From assembly GCF_022758235.1 (NCBI RefSeq), contig NZ_JALEBG010000001.1, positions 1,240,001-1,304,000 on the forward strand: a DNA stretch of 64,000 nt, given 5' to 3'. The translations under genes and the position numbers were made by a program. This DNA comes from Pontibacter liquoris. GTDB taxonomy: Bacteria; Bacteroidota; Bacteroidia; Cytophagales; Hymenobacteraceae. Below are positions 41,828 through 49,676 of this stretch, piece by piece. The stretch's first letter is position 1. The number at the start of each line of letters is the position of its first letter. The notes below the pieces were generated by a model. It was not told where the DNA came from, searched no databases, and worked only from the letters and a program-made list of their open reading frames with translations.

Positions 41828-43074
41828 TAAAATCTATACTGAACCGTGAGGCCTGTTGTAAAACGGTTGCGGAAGGACCCACTGCTGATTTCTTCATAAT
41901 CATAGGAGAACATGCCCCCCAGCAGGCAGGAATTGCCCACGCGCAACTGGGCTTCCAGAGCTGCCCGGCTGGCACTTAACCGACTAATCTCCTCCAGGCC
42001 CACCTGCACAAATGGCACACTGCCCCGGGCTAGTACCAGGGTAAAATGCTCGTCCTCATGGCGGAGGTACTGCCGGAACTGCAATATGCCCGTGGTTTGC
42101 CAGGAACTGTTCTGGCGCTGCAAAAACGGGCGAAAGCTCACCCATTGCTTGCGGAAATATTTGCCGACATAACCGGTATACAGCACCACCGTCTCGTTTT
42201 GGAAAAATAAGGCGCGGGCACCGAGTGAGGCCTCCACTTTATGCGGGAACAGGTGATAAAGTTCTGCGCCGGTGCGGTAGGCCGGGAATAGCTTTTCGTC
42301 GGATGCGCCTACGTTCAGGTAGGCGTAGGTTGTTTTGCTCAGCTGCGGGTAAGCATCCACTTCTCCCTGCATACTTTGGTTGCCGTAGCGCCGTGCGTAG
42401 CTTACCCGTGCCAGGTACTTGCCACTGGCTGTTTGCCGGGTATAGGCCAGCGCGCCCAGGTGCCAGGGCGAAAGTTGCTGATCAAATGTGGTGAGCTGGT
42501 AGCTGGCCTGCACGAGATGCACCTTGCGCGCCTGTTGCACCTTTTCCCATACTTGCCGGACATCCGTATTGCCCGGGTCCTGTTGCAGCAAACCGGTCAG
42601 TATGGCTTCGGCAGCGGCGTACTCCTGACGTTCATACTGTGCCCGTGCTTTGCCCAGCAGGAGCGGGGCCGACGTCGGATTTGCCTCTAAACCGGCCTGC
42701 ACATAGTGCAGCGCCTCGTCCGGCTTATGGGACCACAAAGCCATATCAACCGCGATCAACAAGGCTTCCTCATTCGGAGGGGTAGTGCTTAACAGGGGCG
42801 AAAGTATAAACCGGGCTGAATCATAGTGGTGTTCCCAGGCAAAGGTGCGGGCCAGTAGCAAGGTGGCATCGGTGTAAGCGGGCACCGCCCGTAACAGTTT
42901 CCGGCTCAGCTGGCGGCTTTCGGCATATTTGCCGTGATAGGCCATTTGCTGCGCCTGCCTGAAAAGCGAATCCGGGTGCAGGATCGTTGTATCCTGGGCC
43001 TGAAGTGAAGAGGAGAGAAGCAGGGCAAAAAAGCAGCTCAAAAGTATACCCTGGCTCCTGACACGTAATTTCAT
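41827..43074 (-). CDS. YaiO-like outer-membrane barrel with TPR-type N-terminus
   Basis: 415 residues, signal peptide ending LQAQ, then an alpha-helical tetratricopeptide-like part (about 30-175: ARTFAWEHHYDSARFIL, LGKARAQYERQEYAAAE) and a C-terminal beta-barrel (about 190-415) of YaiO type ending FTTGLTVQYRF. TPR plus barrel resembles PgaA, which exports poly-N-acetylglucosamine. It overlaps the receiver gene by 4 bases (ATGA) and the HEAT gene by 1 base. The likely role is export or surface handling of the polysaccharide made by the GT2 enzyme. Confidence 0.87.
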   Translation of the reverse strand: MKLRVRSQGILLSCFFALLLSSSLQAQDTTILHPDSLFRQAQQMAYHGKYAESRQLSRKLLRAVPAYTDATLLLARTFAWEHHYDSARFILSPLLSTTPPNEEALLIAVDMALWSHKPDEALHYVQAGLEANPTSAPLLLGKARAQYERQEYAAAEAILTGLLQQDPGNTDVRQVWEKVQQARKVHLVQASYQLTTFDQQLSPWHLGALAYTRQTASGKYLARVSYARRYGNQSMQGEVDAYPQLSKTTYAYLNVGASDEKLFPAYRTGAELYHLFPHKVEASLGARALFFQNETVVLYTGYVGKYFRKQWVSFRPFLQRQNSSWQTTGILQFRQYLRHEDEHFTLVLARGSVPFVQVGLEEISRLSASRAALEAQLRVGNSCLLGGMFSYDYEEISSGSFRNRFTTGLTVQYRF

Positions 43075-43439
43075 TTGGTACTGGTATAACGTATAAGCAA
43101 GCGTTTTACACGAAGCGAGAGTTCGCCCGGGCTGAAAGGTTTGGCAATAAAGTCATCCGCCCCCAGCTTAAAAGCATCCAGGATCGTTCCTTCTTCATCG
43201 GCTGCGGAGAGCACGATTACCGGCAAATCCGGCAGATTAGATTTAATATAGGAGAGCACTTCCATTCCTGTCACAAAAGGCAGCATCAGGTCGGTGAGTA
43301 CCAGGTGGAAGGTAGCTTGTTTGAGCTTCTCTAAAGCTTCTCTGCCATCTCGGGCCACCACTACGTTGTAGTGGTCTTTCTTCAGCCGGAACTCGAGCGT
43401 CCGCAGAATCATTTCGTCGTCTTCAACTACCAGGATCAT
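43071..43439 (-). CDS. Single-domain response regulator (receiver only)
   Basis: 122 residues from ATG 43439 (MILVVEDDEM); ATG 43466 nine codons upstream is an alternative. The receiver is complete: acidic triad start EDDE, phosphoacceptor D50 in VLTDLMLP, the T/S (VLSAAD) and the KPF lysine. No output domain, so it signals by protein contact. It leads the coupled YaiO-HEAT-GT2 operon, and the large hybrid kinase ends 110 bases upstream, making that kinase its probable partner. Confidence 0.9.
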   Translation of the reverse strand: MILVVEDDEMILRTLEFRLKKDHYNVVVARDGREALEKLKQATFHLVLTDLMLPFVTGMEVLSYIKSNLPDLPVIVLSAADEEGTILDAFKLGADDFIAKPFSPGELSLRVKRLLIRYTSTK

Positions 43440-43549
43440 GGTAAGGGTAAAATTTGCAGGCATCATCCGGAAAGGTCTTTCACGGCCTTCAACCTGAAGT
43501 ATAAAATATATTTTTTTGGAAAATAGCTTTTGACGGGCAGCCGGATGTG

Positions 43550-46156
43550 TTAAACTAAATATGGTTGCAGCTCCAGGGCTACCTGCTCATTTATCTCTGT
43601 CAGCTCCTGGTTAAGGCAAAGCACCTGTTCAATTTCAGCTTCCTGCTTCGCGAGCGCTTCTATCTGCTTAAGCCTGACCAGCATACTTTCTGCCCCGACA
43701 ATGGAGACGGAGGATTTCAGTTTATGGGCCACTTCCTTTACCGCCGGAAAATCGATTTTTAAGGCGGCCTGCTTCATGTGCTCCAGCTCAGGTGGAAGCT
43801 GTTTGAGGAAAAGGCCGATCATTTCTTTTATAAAGTCGGTGTTGCCCCCCGACATTTTGTGCAGGTACGACAGGTCGCAATGCTTTTCGGTTTGCAGCAC
43901 AGGCTCGGGCGCCCCCTCAGGTAGTATTCTTTCCAAACCCGAAAGGACACATAGCTTTGTCAGGAGCTCCTGTGTTTTAAAAGGCTTGGAGATATAATCG
44001 TTCATGCCCAGGGACAGGCACTTTTCTTTTTCGCCGCTCAGGCCGTGGGCGGTCATCGCCATAATAGGCACCGTCGATTTCAGTTCCTGGCGGATGTAGC
44101 GGGTCGCTTCGTAGCCGTCCATCACCGGCATCTGGATATCCATCAGCACCACATCGAAATACTTTTTCTGGCGGATCAGTTCTACTGCTTCGCTCCCGTT
44201 TTTAGCCAGCTCGGCGGTAAAGCCCATGTCCTGTAGCACGCGCAGGGCAAGTTTCTGATTTAGCGGGTTGTCTTCGGTTATCAGAATATGCAACTGCCTG
44301 TACAGCAGGTTTTCTTCCGGTAACTCCTGCTTTCCGTATTGGGCCAGGTCTGTTTCCGAAGCCACTGTATAAGGGATAGCCACCGTGAAAACAGACCCTT
44401 TACCTGAAATGCTTTCAATAGAAATGGTGCCGCCCTGCAGCTCGGTGAGCCCTTTTACAATACTTAAACCTAAACCTGAGCCGCCAAACTCGCGAGTGGT
44501 GGAGCTGGAGGCCTGGCTAAACCTTTCAAAGATCGTTTCCAGCTTGTTTTCCGGAATACCAATGCCTTTATCTGTCACCGTATAGGTTACCCATACTTTA
44601 TCGTGTCCGCTGGTTCGGACCTTGACGTTGATCTGTATGGTTCCTTTTTCGGTGAATTTAATAGCATTATCGACCAGGTTGAAAATGATCTGGGTAAGCC
44701 GGACCGGGTCGCCGAGCACCAGCGTAGGAACCTGCGCATCGGAGGTGATCTGGAGGGTTAGCCCTTTGTGGTTGGCTTTTGGCTGTAGCAGCATCATCAG
44801 GGAATCGAGCAACGACATGATCCCGAAAGGGATCGTTTCCAGTTGCACCATGCCCGACTGTATTTTAGAGAAATCCAGGATGTCGTTGATAATGGTCAGC
44901 AGGTTTTCGCCCGACGAACGGATTGCTTCCACAAACTGTAATTGCTCATCCTCTAATCTGGACTGGAGCAGGAGGTTCGTAAACCCGATGATCGCATTCA
45001 TCGGCGTCCGGATCTCGTGGCTCATATTGGCCAGGAACTGCTCCTTGGCCATAGAAGAATCTTCGGCTATCTCTTTGGCGTGCTTTAGCTCTGCCTCTTG
45101 TTTTTTCCGGTGCGTTATATCCTGAACGGCTGCAATTGCATATACAACCTCATTATGACGGTTAAAAACAGGGCCGGCTGTTTCAGACAGCAGGATCTTT
45201 TCATCTCCGAGCCGGATCTCTAGATCATCGGCTTCGGAGCTTTCGCCACGCAGTGCTTTCATCGTAGGCAACTGTTCCAGCGGGTAATACTTGTCGGTAC
45301 CTGCCACCCAAATGAGCTTCTCCTCTTCCAACTTTTGTAAGTTCTCTATCGGCCCGCCAGGGAACAGCTTGCTTGATTCCAGGTCCCATTTTTTATTCGA
45401 AAATGAGAGGTTGCCGCGTGCATCCCGTACGGTAATCGCAACCGGCAGCGCCTCAATAAACTGCTTCAGGCGCGATTCGTTTTCCTTTACTTCGTTCGTA
45501 AGCTTTACTCTTTTGTTGATGTCGCGGAAAATAAAAAGCAGGGAGAAGAAGCCGATGCTCAGGATGAGGCACATGCTTAGGCCATTGACAAGTTTCTCCT
45601 GTAGGGCCAGTGCGGCGGATCGTGCTTCCCGCTCTTGCAGGAGCCTGTTTTCGATGGCCTGTATCCGTGTTTTCTGAGCCAGCACCCGGTCCATCAGCAG
45701 TTTGCCCTTAGCGCGGGTTTTCAGCACGGAGGCGCCGTTGCTTTCGGCTTTTACAGCAGAATCGATATATGCAATCTTGGCATCAATCAGCTGGCGCAGG
45801 ACAGCGAGGTTGCGCTGCTGCACCGGGTTGTCTGATGTTAGGACATTGACTTGCTGCAGGTGCTGGTAAATTTGGGCGTGTAGCGCCTGGTAGTCTTCCA
45901 GAAACAACCGGTTATTGCTAATGGCAAACCCGCGGGCATTACTTTCCAGGGTCGTAAGGGCTATGTTGGTCTTTTCCAGGTTGTGGATTACCTGGTAAGT
46001 AAGGGTAACCCGTTGCTTGGTTTCATGCAGGTCATGGTTCAGCTGGAAAGAAAAATACTGGATAGAAAGCGTCAGCAGCAAGGTAAGACCCAAGCTCAGG
46101 AGCACTTTAAATTTTAATCTTCCGGAAGAGGGGGAGTGAGGGTAAGGGTTTCTCAC
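43550..46156 (-). CDS. Hybrid sensor histidine kinase with receiver and HPt domains
   Basis: 868 residues in the order: membrane helix (about 13-35), CHASE3-like periplasmic helix bundle (about 40-185, THRQVTLTYQVIHNLEKT-like region with REARSAALALQEKLVNG), second helix (about 190-212), PAS (about 225-345), HisKA with SHEIRTPMNA (about 375), HATPase (NAIKFTEKG, DKGIGIP, GSGLGLSIVKGL), receiver with VVLMDIQMPVMDGYEA (about 650-765) and a C-terminal HPt with the His in AHKLKSSVSIVG (about 820). This is a full phosphorelay protein of the BarA/ArcB plan. Its output is probably the receiver encoded just downstream and thus the polysaccharide operon. Confidence 0.94.
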   Translation of the reverse strand: MRNPYPHSPSSGRLKFKVLLSLGLTLLLTLSIQYFSFQLNHDLHETKQRVTLTYQVIHNLEKTNIALTTLESNARGFAISNNRLFLEDYQALHAQIYQHLQQVNVLTSDNPVQQRNLAVLRQLIDAKIAYIDSAVKAESNGASVLKTRAKGKLLMDRVLAQKTRIQAIENRLLQEREARSAALALQEKLVNGLSMCLILSIGFFSLLFIFRDINKRVKLTNEVKENESRLKQFIEALPVAITVRDARGNLSFSNKKWDLESSKLFPGGPIENLQKLEEEKLIWVAGTDKYYPLEQLPTMKALRGESSEADDLEIRLGDEKILLSETAGPVFNRHNEVVYAIAAVQDITHRKKQEAELKHAKEIAEDSSMAKEQFLANMSHEIRTPMNAIIGFTNLLLQSRLEDEQLQFVEAIRSSGENLLTIINDILDFSKIQSGMVQLETIPFGIMSLLDSLMMLLQPKANHKGLTLQITSDAQVPTLVLGDPVRLTQIIFNLVDNAIKFTEKGTIQINVKVRTSGHDKVWVTYTVTDKGIGIPENKLETIFERFSQASSSTTREFGGSGLGLSIVKGLTELQGGTISIESISGKGSVFTVAIPYTVASETDLAQYGKQELPEENLLYRQLHILITEDNPLNQKLALRVLQDMGFTAELAKNGSEAVELIRQKKYFDVVLMDIQMPVMDGYEATRYIRQELKSTVPIMAMTAHGLSGEKEKCLSLGMNDYISKPFKTQELLTKLCVLSGLERILPEGAPEPVLQTEKHCDLSYLHKMSGGNTDFIKEMIGLFLKQLPPELEHMKQAALKIDFPAVKEVAHKLKSSVSIVGAESMLVRLKQIEALAKQEAEIEQVLCLNQELTEINEQVALELQPYLV

Positions 46157-46511
46157 AAATTGGCGCAGGTAAATGATAATAGTGCAAATATCGTATTTAA
46201 AAAATTAGAACAAACAGATTAGGTAAAAACTATTATGGTATTTATTTGCCTGGTCTGCTGCTTCTAAAAAGTGCAACGTATGGCAGGCAACTTCTGTCGG
46301 ACAGCTGCACTGTGAAAGGGGCTTATTCCTGGGTCCTGCTACCCGGATGCGAGCCTGAAAGCGCTGGCCGGTAAAACTAGACTAATACCTTTCAAACCCT
46401 TGGCATGAGCCAAGTATAGCGTGATACTTGGTTGGCGGCTGGTGATTTTAGGGCTGATTACCATTTCTCCCCATCTTTTGTTAATTTGCCTCAACACCGA
46501 CACCGGAAACT
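46157..46511. other. Divergent spacer between hybrid kinase and aminopeptidase P genes
   Basis: 355 bases with no supported gene; A/T-rich from 46190 to 46260. The AAGTATA heptamer occurs at about 46413. Near the aminopeptidase start the text TTAATTTGCC resembles, but does not match, TAnnTTTG. Confidence 0.45.
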
Positions 46512-48290
46512 ATGACCTACCAGGAAAAACTAACCGCCATCCGCAGCCAGATGCGGGGCGAAGGCGTGAGTGCCTATATCATACCATCTTCTGATCCGCA
46601 TATCAGCGAATACCTGCCCGACAGGTATAAGTGCATTTATTTTACGTCCGGCTTTACCGGCTCGGCCGGAACGCTGGTGATCACCGATGATTTTGCTGGC
46701 CTCTGGACGGATGCCCGTTATTTTGTGCAGGCCGGGGAGCAACTGGCCGGCAGTGGCTTTGAGCTGGTAAAGCTAAAGGTGCAGCATGCGCCCGAATATA
46801 TTCAATGGCTGGCTGAGCGGCTGGCGCCCGGCGCCAAAGTGGCGTTCGATGCCCGGCTGATCTCCGTTGGGCTGGCACAGTTACTGGAGCAGCAACTGGT
46901 GCCGCAGGGTATTGAGCTGGTAAGCGACCGCGACTACCTGGAGCCGATTTGGCTCAACAGACCCTACCTGCCGGATGCACCTGCTTATTTGCTGGGAGAG
47001 GAAATAACAGGAGAAGCTTTTGAGAATAAACTGGGAAGGCTGCGTGCCGCGCTGGCTACCTCTAAAGCCGACTACCACCTGATCTCCTCGCTCGATGATA
47101 TGGCCTGGCTCTTTAATATGCGCGGGTCTGATGTGAAGTGCAATCCTGTGGTGTTAAGCTTCGCCCTCATCAGCCAGGATGCCGCCATCCTGTTTATTGA
47201 TACGCTAAAGTTTTCCGAAGCCGATCAGGACAAATTGCGCAATGCCGGCGTGGAATTGCAGGCCTACGACCTGGTGGAACGTGCCCTGGCCAGCCTGCCT
47301 GCAGGCAGCAGCATCCTGATAGACCCCAAACGAAATTGCTTTGCCTTGTATAAAGAGCTGCCGACTTCGGTGAGTGTGCTCCAGGATACCAACCCCACTA
47401 CCTCTTTTAAAGCCATAAAGAATGCTGTGGAAGTGGAGAATACCCGCATTACCATGGTGAAAGATGGCGTGGCGCTCACCCGTTTCTTTAAGTGGCTGGA
47501 AGAAAGCGTTGGCAAGGAAACGATCACCGAAATGTCCGTGGCTGACAAGGTGCTGGAATTCCGGGCGGCGCAGGAAGGGTTTGTGGGCGAAAGCTTCGAC
47601 ACCATTGCCGGCTACAAAGCACACGGCGCCCTGCCACACTATAAAGCCACACCCGAAAGCGATGCAGCGCTGAAAGCCGATGGCCTTTTCCTGCTTGATT
47701 CCGGCGGGCAGTACCAGACCGGCACCACCGACATCACCCGTGTCGTATCGCTGGGCAACCTGACGGAGGAAGAAAAAACGGATTATACGTTGGTGCTGAA
47801 AGGCATGATTGAAGGTGCTTCGGCCCGCTTCCCCAAAGGTACGCGCGGCTACCAGATCGACGCCATCACACGCAAGCCGCTCTGGGACCATGCCCGCAAT
47901 TATGGCCACGGTACCGGCCACGGCGTCGGCTTTTTCCTGAATGTGCACGAAGGACCCCACGTTTTCAATGCCACTCCCACGCCTATCGACATTGAGCTGG
48001 GCATGATTACTTCCGTAGAGCCCGGCATTTACCGCCCTGAGCAGTATGGCATCCGCATTGAGAACCTGGTGCTTACCGTGCCCGATGAAACCAATGCGTT
48101 TGGCGAATTCTATACTTTTGAGCAGCTGACCATCGCGCTAATCGACACCTCACCGGTAAAGAAGCAACTGCTGGAGGCGCACCAGGTAAAATGGCTTAAC
48201 GACTATAACCAGCTGGTGGCAGACCGGGTGGGCCCACACCTGAATGAGGAGGAACGCGCCTGGCTGCAAGCCAAAGCAAAAGCCATTTAA
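46512..48290 (+). CDS. Xaa-Pro aminopeptidase (aminopeptidase P), M24B
   Basis: 592 residues, the long three-domain aminopeptidase P class. The N-terminal domain (1-300) carries DRYKCIYFTSGFTGSAGT and the second non-catalytic creatinase-like lobe; the pita-bread domain (about 310-540) has all metal ligands: Asp in LLDSGGQYQTGTTDITR (two Asp), His in GHGTGHGVGFFLNVHEGP, Glu in SVEPGIY and Glu in GIRIENLV. It removes N-terminal residues preceding proline. The stop TAA overlaps an AAGTATA heptamer. Likely a monocistronic cytoplasmic enzyme. Confidence 0.95.
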   Translation: MTYQEKLTAIRSQMRGEGVSAYIIPSSDPHISEYLPDRYKCIYFTSGFTGSAGTLVITDDFAGLWTDARYFVQAGEQLAGSGFELVKLKVQHAPEYIQWLAERLAPGAKVAFDARLISVGLAQLLEQQLVPQGIELVSDRDYLEPIWLNRPYLPDAPAYLLGEEITGEAFENKLGRLRAALATSKADYHLISSLDDMAWLFNMRGSDVKCNPVVLSFALISQDAAILFIDTLKFSEADQDKLRNAGVELQAYDLVERALASLPAGSSILIDPKRNCFALYKELPTSVSVLQDTNPTTSFKAIKNAVEVENTRITMVKDGVALTRFFKWLEESVGKETITEMSVADKVLEFRAAQEGFVGESFDTIAGYKAHGALPHYKATPESDAALKADGLFLLDSGGQYQTGTTDITRVVSLGNLTEEEKTDYTLVLKGMIEGASARFPKGTRGYQIDAITRKPLWDHARNYGHGTGHGVGFFLNVHEGPHVFNATPTPIDIELGMITSVEPGIYRPEQYGIRIENLVLTVPDETNAFGEFYTFEQLTIALIDTSPVKKQLLEAHQVKWLNDYNQLVADRVGPHLNEEERAWLQAKAKAI

Positions 48291-48325
48291 GTATAGCCGA
48301 ACCCCTTTCTGGTTCTCCTCACAAC

Positions 48326-48376
48326 AAGATGCCTGCATCCGGTAGTAACTTTGCGCCTGCCGGGTACAGGCATCTT
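48326..48376 (+). promoter_or_regulatory. Promoter flanked by a 10-bp inverted repeat, before a GNAT gene
   Basis: The -7 element TAACTTTG lies at 48346-48353 (exact TAnnTTTG), 35 bases before the ATG at 48388. It sits inside a 10-bp inverted repeat, AAGATGCCTG at 48326-48335 and CAGGCATCTT at 48367-48376. The arrangement could be an operator or a leader-RNA hairpin around the start site. Confidence 0.45.
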
Positions 48377-48387
48377 ATACTTGCCCT

Positions 48388-48807
48388 ATGCAGATAAAAG
48401 AAATAACCGCTGCGCAAACCTGGCCTGTGCGGCACACCGTGATGTGGCCCGGCAAGGAAGTGGACTATGTAAAACTGCCCGATGATGCTGCCGGCCTGCA
48501 TTATGGCCTGTTTGCTGAAGGAGAGCTGGTGTCGGTTATCTCGCTTTTTATAACAGGAGAGACCGCGCAATTCCGGAAGTTTGCCACCCACACTACCTGC
48601 CAGGGCAAAGGCTATGGCACGGCGCTGCTGCAGCACTTGGTAGGGCAGGCAGCGGAACAGGGTGTAACTAAACTCTGGTGCAATGCCCGTGCCGAAAAGG
48701 CTGGCTTTTACGAGCAATTCGGCCTGCAAGAAACTCCTAACAGGTTTGTGAAAGGAGCGGTGGCTTATGTGGTGATGGAAATGGAACTGCGGATGAACAC
48801 ATCATGA
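48388..48807 (+). CDS. GNAT family N-acetyltransferase
   Basis: 139 residues, one GNAT domain: opening IKEITAAQTWPVRHTVMWPGK, the acetyl-CoA segment KFATHTTCQGKGYGTALLQHL (Q-G-K-G-Y-G loop) and the late GFYEQFGL motif. Family members of this length acetylate small molecules or protein N-termini; the substrate is not deducible. A clear -7 element precedes it. The TGA stop is followed immediately by an AAGTATA heptamer. Separate from the upstream aminopeptidase. Confidence 0.87.
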   Translation: MQIKEITAAQTWPVRHTVMWPGKEVDYVKLPDDAAGLHYGLFAEGELVSVISLFITGETAQFRKFATHTTCQGKGYGTALLQHLVGQAAEQGVTKLWCNARAEKAGFYEQFGLQETPNRFVKGAVAYVVMEMELRMNTS

Positions 48808-48980
48808 AGTATAACAGTTTTGATCTCCGGAAAGGAACCATGCATTTTTACAGCAGCTTAACCTCCCGGGTAGAGCCCATTTATTTTCCAGCTTTCAATT
48901 AAACGTCAGACAAATATGCGGATTCAAAAAAGCCTTGCCCATACTTGCAGAAGAAAACAGAAAAGCTGTAACCTGGCCTT

Positions 48981-49676
48981 GTGAGAGACTACCTGCTTTT
49001 TATCGACACCGAAACCACCGGCATCCCACAAAACTGGGAAGCGCCTTACGAGCATGATGCCGCCTGGCCGCATTCAGTGCAGGTAGCCTGGGCTGTGTAT
49101 ACCCGCGATGGGCAGCAGGTAAAAGCTGCGAACTATTATGTGCGCAACGATGGCTTTGAAATTTCGGATACCGCCCGGATGATCCACGGCATTACGGACG
49201 AATTCCTGTTGCAGCATGGCGAAGACCGCAAGGTGGTTTTTGAGCAGTTAGCCGCCGATCTGCAGCAGTATGAGCCCTTGGTGGTGGGGCATTTTATGGA
49301 GCTGGACTACCACATGGCGGGCGTGGGTTTTTTTCGCTCCGGCCTCGAAAACCCGCTCCTCCACCTGCCCAGATTCTGCACCATGGATGCCTCGGTCACT
49401 TTCCTGCTCTACCATAACCACAAATACCTGCGCCTTGGCGAGCTCTATGAACGGCTGTTCAACAAGCCGATGGGCAGCCAGCACAACGCGCTGGCCGATG
49501 CTGAAGCTACCGCCAGCTGCTTTTTTGAACTGGTGCAGCGGGGTGATATTACCGATAAAACCATACTGGCACAGCAATCAAAAAGACAGCGCAAAGTGAG
49601 TTCCCGCAACAATGGCTGCGGCCTTCCTGTATTGTTTGTTTCATGTATTCTAATTCTGCTGATTTTCTGGCTATGA
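48981..49676 (+). CDS. DEDDh 3'-5' exonuclease with C-terminal membrane helix
   Basis: 231 residues from a GTG at 48981. The exonuclease fold of DNA polymerase III epsilon/DnaQ type shows FIDTETTG (Exo I: Asp and Glu), VVGHFMELDYHM (Exo II Asp) and HNALADAEA (Exo III His-x4-Asp). Unusually it ends in a membrane-spanning stretch, GLPVLFVSCILILLIFW. The last codons overlap the start of the cNMP-CBS-DUF294 gene (ATGA), a pairing seen repeatedly between DnaQ-type nucleases and DUF294 proteins. It could act in nucleotide-signal or RNA/DNA turnover at the membrane; not polymerase proofreading. Confidence 0.87.
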   Translation: MRDYLLFIDTETTGIPQNWEAPYEHDAAWPHSVQVAWAVYTRDGQQVKAANYYVRNDGFEISDTARMIHGITDEFLLQHGEDRKVVFEQLAADLQQYEPLVVGHFMELDYHMAGVGFFRSGLENPLLHLPRFCTMDASVTFLLYHNHKYLRLGELYERLFNKPMGSQHNALADAEATASCFFELVQRGDITDKTILAQQSKRQRKVSSRNNGCGLPVLFVSCILILLIFWL

